Positions 34,801 through 43,702 are shown, numbered from the stretch's first letter. The stretch is 64,000 nucleotides of DNA from Paenibacillus sp. JJ-100 (GCF_948329825.1 NZ_CAOJCM010000001.1:310001-374000); one strand, 5' to 3'. Numbers and translations: made by a program. The notes: generated by a model not told the origin, from the letters alone.

Positions 34801-36312
34801 GACGATGAGATTAAACGTCTTCAACGGATTCGCAAACTTTACGCTGACTCAGCTGATGAGCGCGAACGCATCGACGACATGATTTTTGAGGCAACACGCC
34901 GGAAGGTTGAGAAGGAAAAGGAACTGCGCGAGAAGACAACCGAGGATGTGAGCAAGTCGCTCAAGGCCGCTTACGAAGACAGGCTCGCTCGAGAAGAACT
35001 GGATGCGGAACAGAAGTACAAACTGGAAGACAAACTGCTAAACGATCAAATATATCTAAACAAAAACTATCTGGAAAAGGTTATGAAGGATAGACGGTAC
35101 TCTGCTGCTGAGAAAAAGCAAATTGAAAAAGAAATCACTGAGGCGATCCGGGTACAGACAAACGAACGCCTCTTACTTGCGCGCAAATATGCTGAAGACC
35201 AAAAGAAGATATTGGAGGACCAGAAGAAAGATCAGATCGAAAATATCAACAATCTTTCCAAAGGAATTCAGGATGCACTCAAGGCCAAGTACACCGAAGA
35301 GAAACGAGTAGCAGAGGAAGGAATCAAATCGCAGATCGAAGCGAATGAGTCTTGGAAGAAGTCGCAACTCGACTCTATCAAGGCTGTTTATGATGCCCGT
35401 GTGTCCGCTGCTCAAAAGGCTGCCGATGAAGAGATTGCTCAGATTACAGCTGTTACAAACGCGCAGATAGAAGCTATACAGGCGCGACTAGATGCCCTGA
35501 ACAAAGGGGAACAACAACGCAGTCGAGCTGAACTTGATGCAGCTGACCAAAAGAAAATTGATCGTCTGACAGGCATGATTGATTATGAGCATGACGCATT
35601 TAATCGTGAACAACTCACCAAAGAGTTGAACAAGGTTATCGCCGAGCAGAATGAACGTCACAGACAGGAGCAGCTTGCTGACACGAAGGAAGCTCTCACC
35701 AAAGAGCAACAGGAACTTAAGAACAAACTTTCTGCTGAAACGCAGATAATTAAGGACAACCTCGCAATCAAGAAAGAAATGATGCAGGCAGACTACAACG
35801 CTGATGTTGAGCGGATCAACTCGATGTACGAGTACAGGAAGAGCTCTCTTAATAGTGAGTTGGCAGCAGTTCAAGATACGTACAATAAAATGCTTGAATC
35901 CAAGAACTTGCAAGCAGAAGCAGAGAAAATGATTGTTAACAATCAACAAAAAGATATCATCAAGCTACTAGAAACATTTGGAGAATCCTATAACAAAACA
36001 GGTAAAACGTTGGGTGAAGAAATGTACCAAGGGTTTAAATCACAGGTGGATCAAATACAATCCCTGATATCATCAATAAACTCTCAGATAAATGCAGCTC
36101 GTAGCTCAGCATTATCAGCAATGGAAACTGTCTCATTCGCTGCTGGGGCTTCTTCAGGAGGAGGTAAATCCTCATCTGGTTCAAGTTCAAGCGGAATCGA
36201 TACGAGACAAGCAGTTAAAGTTGAAGTCGTGAATAATTTCAACACTAAAGTAACATCACCGAGCGATATTGCTCGTGCTACAACACAAGCTGCTCAGAAA
36301 TTGGCATATTAG
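31861..36312 (+). CDS. Tail tape measure protein
   Basis: 1483 residues. Coiled coil at the start, TP901-type core (about 170-400, FAGVKKTVDATEAEL ... IAEVAEAAGQLGI), hydrophobic segments about 505-590, then long charged coiled coils (about 880-1400) and a Gly/Ser linker near the end. At ~0.15 nm per residue the tail would be about 220 nm long. No peptidase domain noticed. Confidence 0.93.
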   Translation: MADEIEVAHLVTKLSLSDSGVEKSLAQLGRQMRVVQSEFNAASSKLDAYGSSEDKLRLKSENLNKQMEIQGQRVLQLKQKYEESVAAKGKDAKATEILQNRLNKAVSEYNKMDAALKSTEAELEKQVSAWNKVSGALDKVASKMESAGNTMRNAGASLTTMMTAPLAAVAGLATKASIGYETAFAGVKKTVDATEAELKGFSDEIRKMSREIPQSASAIAEVAEAAGQLGIKNEALISFTRTMSDLGVATNMASTEAATSLARLANITQMPQKNFDRLGATIVGLGNNLATTESEIVDMSLRLAGAGKQIGLTEAQILAFGGSLSSVGIEAEAGGSAFSRVMIDMAQAVATGSKDLNNFAMVAGISAQELQEKFKTDAAGALLDFIDGLGRMSAAGENTFAVLDALGLSEIRVRDALLRASGAGDLFRNSLELGTKAWEENTALTKEATTRYETTASQIEITKNKIVDAAITLGDSLKPALLAVFAALEPVIQKGTELANMFSVLDQSTQTTIIVVAAVVAALGPVLLIVGQLSMSIAALIPVVQALGSALIYLSTNPVGLAITALISTLAILTIGFVNAKVAARELAEAQSELNRIAEEGITREEIPAIQEKEKSLQDLIKSYEELIKVTNESYSTIKTDSFVGLNRAADDLGISIKELSKQAREFGVDLKFFDANGKVAATSLNNLKSVTNTYTSAVKNAQKATAAEVHELARSAAVKQQQINSTLNMIKTYNTAKQGTDAWKVAQKGLLDQFPQFATATGVNTEAIKGLILVKQREVELEWQSVQAKAAEALQEKQTAIAKQEAAITIVNGINKIAGSSGIAEGALNRMNAELARLRGEAASLQALLNMQPGDIKIPKITVPTVSTGKVAGLDLGDKSKGKGGGSKKEKTPKEKAYENKALDDAYKQMEHKKKMDQLTLESELKTLETIRAKYVKTADERMEIEERIYAVKKALGDKSLEVAMKDYERAKSLGKLNEDDEIKRLQRIRKLYADSADERERIDDMIFEATRRKVEKEKELREKTTEDVSKSLKAAYEDRLAREELDAEQKYKLEDKLLNDQIYLNKNYLEKVMKDRRYSAAEKKQIEKEITEAIRVQTNERLLLARKYAEDQKKILEDQKKDQIENINNLSKGIQDALKAKYTEEKRVAEEGIKSQIEANESWKKSQLDSIKAVYDARVSAAQKAADEEIAQITAVTNAQIEAIQARLDALNKGEQQRSRAELDAADQKKIDRLTGMIDYEHDAFNREQLTKELNKVIAEQNERHRQEQLADTKEALTKEQQELKNKLSAETQIIKDNLAIKKEMMQADYNADVERINSMYEYRKSSLNSELAAVQDTYNKMLESKNLQAEAEKMIVNNQQKDIIKLLETFGESYNKTGKTLGEEMYQGFKSQVDQIQSLISSINSQINAARSSALSAMETVSFAAGASSGGGKSSSGSSSSGIDTRQAVKVEVVNNFNTKVTSPSDIARATTQAAQKLAY

Positions 36313-36322
36313 GAGGTGCATA

Positions 36323-37183
36323 ATGGAGACAGTCACATTTACCAACTCACGAGGAGAGAGTCTTTATTTAGGCACCTCCAAACCGTTTTATCTCAGAAAG
36401 ATAACAGGCACTGGTGGTGTCCCAGGCGCCCTGCAATCTACAAAGTCGCCTTATCAAGATGGGTCATCATTTGTAAGCATTCAATTGGCCGAGAGGCCGA
36501 TTGGAGTTGAAGGCGGGATTATTGCAAATTCTCGTCAACAAATGTATCAGTATCGCAGGGACTTTATGCGTATTCTCAACTCTAAACTTGGTCTGGGTAA
36601 ACTGGTTTACACCAACTCAGCACGAAGTTATGCAATTGGAGCTGTAGTTGAAAACACACCAGACTTTGATGATGATCGAATTGTTAACAACCAACCTTAC
36701 AAAATTAACTTTGTATGCCCGGACCCATACTTCACGGACGAGACACAGATATCAAAGGGGTTGCGGTTCGAATCCGGGGGGCTTACGTTTCCATTGCGCT
36801 TACCGACTCAATTTGCATATAGCGCCTACCGTGGACTATTTCAAAACGATGGTGACGTTGAGACTCCAGTAGAGATCCATTATAAAGGGCCTGCGCTAAA
36901 TCCAGTGGTCATAAATGAGACCACAGGGGAGTTTATTCAGGTCAATTATGATTTAAGTGAGGACGACGTCCTGGTTATAAACACAGCTTTTGGTCAAAAG
37001 AGGGTTGAGGTAGTCAATACGGATGGGACAAGGACAAACGTCTTTCACTGGATCGATCTCGGCAGTACCTTCTTTCAACTCCAACCAGGCCGTAACATGT
37101 TGAGATATGACAGCGACCGTGAAGGTGACCGGGCAGTGGCCACAGTCACCGTATATTGGTACAACCGATATGGAGGTGGTTAA
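36323..37183 (+). CDS. Distal tail protein (Dit, siphovirus tail family)
   Basis: 286 residues, ATG 36323 after AGGAGGTG. Begins TFTNSRGESLYLG, N-terminal ring domain, then a galectin-like C-terminal beta domain. Links tube end and tail tip. Confidence 0.85.
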   Translation: METVTFTNSRGESLYLGTSKPFYLRKITGTGGVPGALQSTKSPYQDGSSFVSIQLAERPIGVEGGIIANSRQQMYQYRRDFMRILNSKLGLGKLVYTNSARSYAIGAVVENTPDFDDDRIVNNQPYKINFVCPDPYFTDETQISKGLRFESGGLTFPLRLPTQFAYSAYRGLFQNDGDVETPVEIHYKGPALNPVVINETTGEFIQVNYDLSEDDVLVINTAFGQKRVEVVNTDGTRTNVFHWIDLGSTFFQLQPGRNMLRYDSDREGDRAVATVTVYWYNRYGGG

Positions 37184-38272
37184 ATGAAAATTCCATCCGT
37201 CCGTATTATTGACCGTAATTTCAATTTACTTGGCGAGATAGATGATTACGAGAGTTTGCAATGTACCCGGAGGTTTTACAGGGCCGGAGAGTTCGAATTG
37301 CACATTGCTCTCCATAAGCAACATGCAGACAAGCTGCAGAAAGAAAACATTATCATTATCGATAATAAAGGGCACAAGTCTGGAATCATCCAGTACCGTG
37401 AGATTAGCCAAAATGATAAAGGTATCGAAACCTTGATTGTAAAAGGGCCATCGCTGGGTGGCGCGCTTGATCGACGGATCACGGTTACTGACAATTTTGA
37501 CCGGGTACGTGGTCCAGCGGAAACGGTGATGAAACACTATATTAATAATCATTTGATTAACGGGGACTTTCCAGACAGGAGAGTTCCTTTTTTTGCGAAC
37601 GCATCTGATCAGGGTCGAGGAAAAGTCACACCGTGGCAAACAAGATTTGAACCACTCAATATGGTCATTCAGGAGATAGCGGAATGGTGTGATATTGGTT
37701 GGTTTGTCTCATTGGATTACTCGTCCCGAAAATGGGTGTTCGAAGTGCTAGAGGGACGAAACCTGACCGCCGGGCAAACGACCAGACCGCCTGTGATATT
37801 CTCCCACGAATTCGACAACATTGAATCACAATCTTTCATTGATTCTGATCAGCAATATAAAAATATCGGTTATGCAGGCGGCAAAGGAGAATATGAGGAT
37901 CGACTAATACAAATGGTTGGATCTGGTACGGGTTTGGATAGACGAGAGGTGTTTTTGGATTGTTCAGGTGCAGAGGATGCTACCGAACTGGTGGATATGG
38001 GCAATCAGAAATTGGCCGAACAAAAACGCCTATTGACCTTTGATGGCAAGATACTGGATACCCGGAGTTTTGTCTTTGAACAGGACTGGGATTTAGGCGA
38101 TATCGTTACCGTTCAGAATAAAAAATGGGGGCTCACTTTGGACAGTCGAATCACCGAGGTCAAAGAAATATACGAGCCAGTGTCCAAAATTGAAATCTCT
38201 CTTGGTGATGAAATTCCGACAATAACCCATTTTGTTAAGCAGCTTAAATCAGATGTAAAAAGGAGCGGATGA
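37184..38272 (+). CDS. Tail tip protein, ReqiPepy6 Gp37-like
   Basis: 362 residues (PSVRIIDRNFNLLGEIDDYESL ...). Pattern of the Gp37-like siphovirus family, the tail hub (Tal-like) position after Dit. Complete; starts directly after the Dit stop. Confidence 0.8.
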   Translation: MKIPSVRIIDRNFNLLGEIDDYESLQCTRRFYRAGEFELHIALHKQHADKLQKENIIIIDNKGHKSGIIQYREISQNDKGIETLIVKGPSLGGALDRRITVTDNFDRVRGPAETVMKHYINNHLINGDFPDRRVPFFANASDQGRGKVTPWQTRFEPLNMVIQEIAEWCDIGWFVSLDYSSRKWVFEVLEGRNLTAGQTTRPPVIFSHEFDNIESQSFIDSDQQYKNIGYAGGKGEYEDRLIQMVGSGTGLDRREVFLDCSGAEDATELVDMGNQKLAEQKRLLTFDGKILDTRSFVFEQDWDLGDIVTVQNKKWGLTLDSRITEVKEIYEPVSKIEISLGDEIPTITHFVKQLKSDVKRSG

Positions 38273-38273
38273 A

Positions 38274-40244
38274 ATGCCTCAGAAATCAGGTTTTTTCGAT
38301 ACAACCGCAGACGATCCACGGGATTATCCTGCCCGTGAGTTTGCAGAATATTTTTCCCGGTTTGTTGGGAATGGCATTTTTAGTGGTGGAACTAAATTGA
38401 AAGTATCCGCAACCGGTACGAATTCCAACGTTAAAATTGAAACGGGATTCGGCTGGATTAACGGCTACCTTTACAGTGTCTATGACGAGCCGCTGACACT
38501 TACTGTGCAGCCTGCCACGAACGCTGACAGGATTGATAGAGTAATCCTCCGTTTAGACACTAGCACTCCTGTACGGGCAATTAGAGCGCTGATACTGCAG
38601 GGCAACCCGGCAGCTACTCCTACTGTCCCAGCCATTACACGCTCAGGTGACGTGTACGACCTCAGTTTGGCTCAGATCCTAGTAAAAGCTAATACCTCGG
38701 TTGTCCTCCCGGAGAATATTACTGATGAGCGGCTGAACAGCGCAGTGTGTGGGATTGTAACTGGATTGATCCAGCAAGCTGATACCACTTCAATCTTTAA
38801 TCAGTTTCAGGCTTGGCTCAATACAAAAACGGCAGAATACCGAAAACAATGGGAAGATTTCTTAAAGACTGTACAAGACGAAGGATTTGCCACCACACAA
38901 TATGTAGATGATGCGAAGCAGGCGGCAATTGATGCCAGTGTGCCTCGCTCAGGCGGCGTCAACATGACAGGAAGATTAATCAATGGTAGGTGGGGTACTT
39001 TTTCATCATCGTCCAATGGGTCGACTTTGTACGGCAGTAACTGCTTTTTGGATGGCGACACGTTTAAGTTTGAGAACACGCACGCAAATCTAGGAGCACG
39101 TGGCATTTACATGCGTTATACAGGCGGGGCAGGCCCAGAGGTTTACATGTTTGATACAGGCGCAAGGGTGACCACGGCGGGCGAAGCGTTTACTCCCGAT
39201 TTGCGTAGGATATTAAACTTTACTGATGTGGTGGTTCCTGACGATGCCCCTACAACCAATTTGATTTGGAATTCGACTGGTCTATTTGGTACGGAGGGGT
39301 GGACTAATGGAGGGGGAGTTTCGTGGCTTACATCATCCAGCCCTGACGTTACCGGACTTTTTTACACTAACGCTGAAATTCCGTCTAATCAATATGCTGT
39401 TTTGGACAGTGCGCCTATATCTGTGTATCCCGGAGCGAATTACGAATTACAAGCCCTTTTCCATACATCGCTTGTCACTACAGGCATCGTGGCTATTGAA
39501 GTTAAAAACGTTGCAAATGACGCTACTTTACTCTCGCTTGCGGCTGACAATAACAAGTGGTGGCATCGCAAAAGGGTGTCGTTAACAGGCCCGGCCGGGG
39601 TCAATCAAATAAAGTTAAGACTCGTTGCTACTAACGTACCAGCTAATGCAACGAAGGGCATTGCCCGTATCAAATTTAACTTACGTAATGTGCCTACTAA
39701 AGACGTGCCTTATGACTTTACTGGAGACATGGCGAATATGGCGAACCAATTAATGCAAGTAAAGCAATCTGGCGTTGATGCCAAAAACGGCATTGTGGGT
39801 GCTATCAACGCCAACGGAGGAAGTGCATCCACATCTGATACATGGGCAGTACTTGCCCAAAAGGTACAGAGCGTATCCGGCTTTAAACCAGGCACATATG
39901 ATTTATATACCTATGATAGCGTAGTTGGTGGGACGAGCAGTACAGGTTGGGCCAAGATCAGGAGTTTCCAGCCGAGCATCGGAGGGACATACCGGGTATC
40001 TCACAGATTTTCTATTGATTCATCCATCACCGGAGCTAGTGGGTACTGTAGGTGGTACGTAAACGATGTCCCGGTTGGGGTGGAAAGATACGTCAACAAC
40101 AATGGTTCGACCACATTTGAAGAGGATATAACGCTGAAACAGGGAGATGTGTTGCAACTTTTTATGAGGTCTACCAATAGCCAAAATAACGTTTATGGAG
40201 GTAATGTACGTTTTAAAATCGCATTTGGTGTAACTGTATCTTAG
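38274..40244 (+). CDS. Tail fibre / receptor-binding protein
   Basis: 656 residues. N-terminal baseplate-type domain (about 1-170; FAEYFSRFVGNGIFSGG, NADRIDRVILRLD), coiled segment (about 180-220), central beta region, a carbohydrate-binding-like beta sandwich (about 330-470), the KNGIVGAINANGGSA fibre motif (about 503-525), and a C-terminal head domain. Likely binds host wall sugars. Confidence 0.8.
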   Translation: MPQKSGFFDTTADDPRDYPAREFAEYFSRFVGNGIFSGGTKLKVSATGTNSNVKIETGFGWINGYLYSVYDEPLTLTVQPATNADRIDRVILRLDTSTPVRAIRALILQGNPAATPTVPAITRSGDVYDLSLAQILVKANTSVVLPENITDERLNSAVCGIVTGLIQQADTTSIFNQFQAWLNTKTAEYRKQWEDFLKTVQDEGFATTQYVDDAKQAAIDASVPRSGGVNMTGRLINGRWGTFSSSSNGSTLYGSNCFLDGDTFKFENTHANLGARGIYMRYTGGAGPEVYMFDTGARVTTAGEAFTPDLRRILNFTDVVVPDDAPTTNLIWNSTGLFGTEGWTNGGGVSWLTSSSPDVTGLFYTNAEIPSNQYAVLDSAPISVYPGANYELQALFHTSLVTTGIVAIEVKNVANDATLLSLAADNNKWWHRKRVSLTGPAGVNQIKLRLVATNVPANATKGIARIKFNLRNVPTKDVPYDFTGDMANMANQLMQVKQSGVDAKNGIVGAINANGGSASTSDTWAVLAQKVQSVSGFKPGTYDLYTYDSVVGGTSSTGWAKIRSFQPSIGGTYRVSHRFSIDSSITGASGYCRWYVNDVPVGVERYVNNNGSTTFEEDITLKQGDVLQLFMRSTNSQNNVYGGNVRFKIAFGVTVS

Positions 40245-40256
40245 GAGGGGATTGTT

Positions 40257-40544
40257 TTGGAATGGCGCTATCAGTATGAGTCAGATGCCGAAAGAGAAGA
40301 ATTAATCGATGAACATAAGTCACTCTATTTAATTCGAGAAGAAAACATATCGGAGGGCAACTTTCTTACATTCTCCGATAAACCTTTATCTGAACCTGTG
40401 GTTTATGTGAGTGTGCCGCAGGAAGATTTTGAATCTTTGAAGCATGAAAGCATACTCTTGAAAGCACAGAGCAAGGCACTTGCAGAACGAGCTTCCTTTA
40501 CTGATGATGTAATCGCAGAGATTGCGTTAAAGGTTTATGAATGA
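40257..40544 (+). CDS. Small tail-associated protein
   Basis: 95 residues, TTG start after AGGAGGGG. Acidic, with a short central helix (LLKAQSKALAERASFTDDVI). Position between fibre and lysis genes is that of fibre-assembly or XkdW-like proteins. Family not certain. Confidence 0.55.
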   Translation: MEWRYQYESDAEREELIDEHKSLYLIREENISEGNFLTFSDKPLSEPVVYVSVPQEDFESLKHESILLKAQSKALAERASFTDDVIAEIALKVYE

Positions 40545-40594
40545 TAAGGCGTATATTATTCTGGCTTCTTCTTCGTACGGAAGGAGGTGATACC

Positions 40595-40726
40595 ATGGTA
40601 GCCATGTTCTTTGCGCAACGTATTATTTTTGGCATTACTGAGTACAAGGTAGTTCCCGCTACTCTTCGTGAACAAGTTGACGCTATTTTGACCGAAAGTG
40701 GAGTCGAATTTCTGATTGAGAAGTAA
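40595..40726 (+). CDS. Small phage protein, CD1375-like
   Basis: 43 residues starting MVAMFFAQRIIFG, start set by AAGGAGGTGA. Pattern ITEYKVVPATLREQVDAIL resembles the CD1375/XkdX-type small proteins in tail modules. An upstream in-frame ATG (40541) is less likely. Confidence 0.6.
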   Translation: MVAMFFAQRIIFGITEYKVVPATLREQVDAILTESGVEFLIEK

Positions 40727-40730
40727 CAAG

Positions 40731-40758
40731 CGTTCCGATATCGGTGCGCTATTTTTAT
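40731..40758 (+). terminator. Hairpin with T run before the lysis genes
   Basis: AGCG...CCGATATCGG...CGCT then TATTTTTAT. The inner CCGATATCGG is self-complementary. Confidence 0.55.
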
Positions 40759-40822
40759 GCCCTCTGGAGTAGTCAGGGGGCTTTTTATATACCCGAAAAT
40801 AGAGATGGAGGGGGAGAAGACA

Positions 40823-41203
40823 GTGAATGAGAGGGTGAGTGAGGTGCCAGATGAAAATTCGAAATTGCTAGTAGACATTCAGATTCAACTTGCTCGAATT
40901 GAAAAAACTCTGGAGGTAGTGCCGACATTAGCGGCTGCAGTAGAGACAGTCCGCGAAATCGCCCGTAATGCAGACCAATCCTCGAAGTCTGCCCACCATC
41001 GTGTGGATATGCTTCAGTCTGCAAAGGAAATTGCTGACGATGCTCTCCGGAAAGCAGAGGCGGCCTTGGCTACTCAAAAAGCTCAGGCCGAGGACCAGAA
41101 GTGGTTTAAACGGACATTTTACGGCGCGGTCATTGTTGGTATTGCTGGAGGTATAGTAGCTGCTGTATGGGCTGCAATCAAGTTAGGAGGTGTATCTTCA
41201 TGA
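40823..41203 (+). CDS. XhlA-type haemolysin/holin-associated protein
   Basis: 126 residues from GTG 40823 (GGAGGGGGA upstream; ATG 40805 possible). N-terminal coiled coil (QIQLARIEKTLEVV ... VREIARNADQSSKSAHHRVD) and a C-terminal membrane helix (TFYGAVIVGIAGGIVAAVWAAI). Works with the holin in host lysis. Confidence 0.8.
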   Translation: MNERVSEVPDENSKLLVDIQIQLARIEKTLEVVPTLAAAVETVREIARNADQSSKSAHHRVDMLQSAKEIADDALRKAEAALATQKAQAEDQKWFKRTFYGAVIVGIAGGIVAAVWAAIKLGGVSS

Positions 41204-41919
41204 ATCCATTCGAAGGATATCGTTTGACCAGTCCATTTGGCTGGCGTATTCATCCCGTGTACAAGACACGGAAATACCATAAAGGTGTGGATCTTGTTGT
41301 GAGCCCATCTAATGGCCCTCTGTACGCGTTTGTTGGCGGAGAGGTCTTACACGCTAAGATGGGTGTTACAGGCTCAGGATTCGGTGGCTACGGGATCACA
41401 GTGGCTATCAAAGACGATAAAGGTTATTTGCATGTATATGCTCACTTGTCGTCAGCATCTGTTGCTGTGGGGCAGCATGTGAAGCAGGGTGAAAAGGTAG
41501 GTCATCAGGGCAACACCGGAGTTAGTACTGGAGCGCATTTGCACTATGAGATCAGGAAGAAATCCAGTCCATCATTCGGCTTCACTGTTGATGAATCTGG
41601 AGTAGTCGAACCCACGCAGTACCTGATTAATTACTACGGACAACAGCAACCTGCTGTTGATAAGGGGGAAGAGCCGATGACGGCGGAAGAAAAGAAACGG
41701 GTCGAGGAACTCGAGTCCACAGTAAAGGCGCAGGCAGAGTGGATTAAAACAGAGAAAGCAAAGTCCAGCATGCCATGCCCAGATTGGGCAAAGTCTGCAT
41801 ATGAGTATTACAAGGATTATATCGCAGATGAGACAGGCAGCTACGACTTCTGGCGGCAACTCGTTATTAATTATCGCAAGGAAAAAGGTATCAAGGTCGG
41901 CAAGGAGGCGGGGAAGTGA
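41200..41919 (+). CDS. Endolysin, M23 metallopeptidase
   Basis: 239 residues, ATG 41200 overlapping the XhlA stop. LytM/M23 domain (about 1-135): HKGVDLVV (zinc His and Asp), GGYGITVAI, HVYAHLSS, and THLHYE-type motif AHLHYEI with the last zinc His. After a short coiled linker (about 165-185) a C-terminal domain PCPDWAKSAYEYYKDYI probably binds the wall. Cuts peptidoglycan cross-links. Confidence 0.88.
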   Translation: MNPFEGYRLTSPFGWRIHPVYKTRKYHKGVDLVVSPSNGPLYAFVGGEVLHAKMGVTGSGFGGYGITVAIKDDKGYLHVYAHLSSASVAVGQHVKQGEKVGHQGNTGVSTGAHLHYEIRKKSSPSFGFTVDESGVVEPTQYLINYYGQQQPAVDKGEEPMTAEEKKRVEELESTVKAQAEWIKTEKAKSSMPCPDWAKSAYEYYKDYIADETGSYDFWRQLVINYRKEKGIKVGKEAGK

Positions 41920-42197
41920 TGGAGAATCAAACTTTGGAAGTTGTGCTTACATTCGCATCTGTACTGGCTGTGTTCGTGCTGGCAGGCGTACAATTCGTGA
42001 AGAAGACTATTAACATCCCTACAAATATTGTGCCTGCAGTCGGTCTTGTGTTGGGTCTTTTAATTGGAATGGCATCCTACCCGTTCACTACATTGGACTT
42101 AACATTGAGGTTATGGGCTGGTGGTCTAGCAGGATTATCAGCGACAGGGTTGTTTGAACTAGCATTTAGTAAGCGACCAGGAACCACTAAGGATTAG
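41919..42197 (+). CDS. Holin
   Basis: 92 residues with two or three membrane helices (LTFASVLAVFVLAGVQFV, IVPAVGLVLGLLIGMASYP, LWAGGLAGLSATGLFEL) and a short basic tail. ATG overlaps the endolysin stop (GTGATGG). Forms the lysis pore. Confidence 0.85.
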   Translation: MENQTLEVVLTFASVLAVFVLAGVQFVKKTINIPTNIVPAVGLVLGLLIGMASYPFTTLDLTLRLWAGGLAGLSATGLFELAFSKRPGTTKD

Positions 42198-42240
42198 AAA
42201 CCTGCTCTACTTGTTACTAACTGGTGGAGTTTTTTTCTTC

Positions 42241-42285
42241 TTGAATACAGAACAATTGTTCGCATATAATACAAACAGTTGTTCT
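42241..42285 (+). promoter_or_regulatory. Promoter with SOS (LexA/DinR-type) box
   Basis: TTGAAT (42241-42246), 18 bases, TATAAT (42265-42270). GAACAATTGTTCG (42250-42262) sits between the two boxes and fits the Bacillus SOS box pattern GAAC-N4-GTTCG. A second, weaker AAACAGTTGTTCT follows at 42273. Confidence 0.7.
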
Positions 42286-42303
42286 TATTCAGGAGGGATA
42301 CAT

Positions 42304-42636
42304 ATGTCAGGGAAATTATTTGACAACGGGTTATTTGAATCTTCGAGGATGATCTTACCGGAACACAGAGAGGCTTGGCTTGAACAAGAAGCGAAGGCGA
42401 TGGAGAAGGGAAAGCCGATTTTAGACGAGCAGGAACTGCAGCTAATACACGGCAAATTAAATGATTCCTTTCACCAACATATCCGAGTCAGGATAACAGA
42501 GTTTGATCCGATTGAAGATAATGTGTACGAGGGTATTGTGACGGTCGTTAACACATTCCGTAAAGAGATTAAGCTGGTTTTTCCTGATGGAGATTGGAAA
42601 TATATTTATCTAGCGGATATCATGTCAGTGAATTAA
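42304..42636 (+). CDS. YolD-like protein
   Basis: 110 residues from ATG 42304 after AGGAGGG. Pattern LFDNGLFESSRMILPEHREAW ... FDPIEDNVYEGIV ... IYLADI is that of the YolD family, often SOS-controlled and paired with Y-family polymerases. Here no UmuC gene is adjacent. The SOS box in its promoter fits. Followed by a terminator. Confidence 0.8.
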   Translation: MSGKLFDNGLFESSRMILPEHREAWLEQEAKAMEKGKPILDEQELQLIHGKLNDSFHQHIRVRITEFDPIEDNVYEGIVTVVNTFRKEIKLVFPDGDWKYIYLADIMSVN

Positions 42637-42646
42637 AAGCAAAATG

Positions 42647-42676
42647 AGCAGGGGATAATTCCACCTGCTTTTTTTA
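42647..42676 (+). terminator. Terminator after the YolD-like gene
   Basis: AGCAGG / CCTGCT followed by T7. Lies between two convergent genes and may serve both. Confidence 0.8.
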
Positions 42677-42684
42677 TATATTCT

Positions 42685-43206
42685 TTATTTTTTTGTAACG
42701 AACTCATAAGGCAGCCAGCCAGATCCTCCGCTGTAACTTACTTGAACAGTGGCAAATGTTCGTTTAACGACATTGACCTCAGTACCTTTTTCCACAGTAA
42801 ACACCTTGCCTGTCAGTATCATTTCGTTAAGACCGCTGTCATTTTTGGCATTCATGTAATTAAGCATTAAGTCAAGGTTTTCCTTCGTAGATGCTGCATA
42901 AGCATTTGTATTTATGTACGCTCGATCCCCAGTGGTTACTGTCTTAGATGTTGCTGTCGATGTAGAACTAGAGGTATTGCTGTTGCAGAAAGTAAGGCCA
43001 AAAAAGAATACGAGAACGATAAGACCTATACACCCTATAGCTAAAGAATTAGGCTTTTTTTCATGTTGAGGCGGTTTAGGTGGCGCAGATACAACTGGTT
43101 CTGGTTCTACTTTTGTGCTTACATTCTCAGATAACATACTTCCACAATGCTTGCACTTAATTGCTTCGTCTTGGATTTCTTCGGCGCAGTAAGGACACTT
43201 TTTCAA
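42685..43206 (-). CDS. Zinc-ribbon membrane protein with C-terminal SH3-like domain
   Basis: 173 residues. N-terminal double zinc ribbon CPYCAEEIQDEAIKCKHCG (4-22), Pro-rich linker, one membrane helix (about 53-72), then an outside domain (about 95-173) that looks SH3-like (EVNVVKRTFATVQVSY ... GWLPYEF). Minus-strand single gene between lysis and quorum-sensing genes, so it is likely expressed in the lysogen. Function unknown; surface role is inference. Confidence 0.65.
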   Translation of the reverse strand: MKKCPYCAEEIQDEAIKCKHCGSMLSENVSTKVEPEPVVSAPPKPPQHEKKPNSLAIGCIGLIVLVFFFGLTFCNSNTSSSTSTATSKTVTTGDRAYINTNAYAASTKENLDLMLNYMNAKNDSGLNEMILTGKVFTVEKGTEVNVVKRTFATVQVSYSGGSGWLPYEFVTKK

Positions 43207-43301
43207 TGTTCATCACCTTTCAGGAAAGAATTTTGTACATTTAGTCTAACAGACCTATTCGGGTATTTCTATAAATTCCCTATAAAAAAGGAAAATACTT
43301 C

Positions 43302-43330
43302 TTGTAATATATACGGCTTTACCGTATATT
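43302..43330 (+). promoter_or_regulatory. Promoter of the agr-like operon with palindromic operator
   Basis: TTGTAA (43302-43307), 17 bases, TATATT (43325-43330). ATATACGG (43309-43316) and CCGTATAT (43322-43329) form an 8-5-8 palindrome that covers spacer and -10 box. A matching palindrome stands at 46865. A bound protein would block this promoter. Confidence 0.65.
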
Positions 43331-43372
43331 TATTGCAGACAAGTCATCATGAAAATTAAGGAGGAATACGCA

Positions 43373-43687
43373 TTGACCTTGAATCAGTATAGAGAACTAG
43401 CAGATAAGCTGGGAGGAGAGGTCGGAGAGCAGATCACTGCACTGCTAGATGAACTGGAAGAAGCTCGGAAAATTATACGTGGTAAAAAGTACCCACCACT
43501 CCTTGGTAGCAAGGAGGTTGCGGAACAGATCGGCGTTGACCCTAAGAATATGCATCATGTCCGTAAAAACAAACTCTTCCCAGAGCCTGATGTAATGGTG
43601 GGAAATAGGCCATTTTGGTTTAAACCAACTATTGATGAATATCAGGAACGAATGGAAGAATGGCGGGGTAGAGATAAGCCAGAATAA
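43373..43687 (+). CDS. Helix-turn-helix regulator heading the agr-like operon
   Basis: 104 residues from TTG 43373, chosen for AAGGAGG 8 bases upstream; ATG 43349 is only ~12 bases from the likely transcription start and has no ribosome site. Helical N-terminus (ELADKLGGEVGEQITALLDELEEARKII), then LLGSKEVAEQIGVDPKNMHHVRKN, an excisionase/MerR-like winged HTH. Its own promoter has a palindrome, so autoregulation is likely but not shown. 15 bp before the membrane protein gene. Confidence 0.7.
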   Translation: MTLNQYRELADKLGGEVGEQITALLDELEEARKIIRGKKYPPLLGSKEVAEQIGVDPKNMHHVRKNKLFPEPDVMVGNRPFWFKPTIDEYQERMEEWRGRDKPE

Positions 43688-43702
43688 AGGGGATTAGAAA
43701 CG

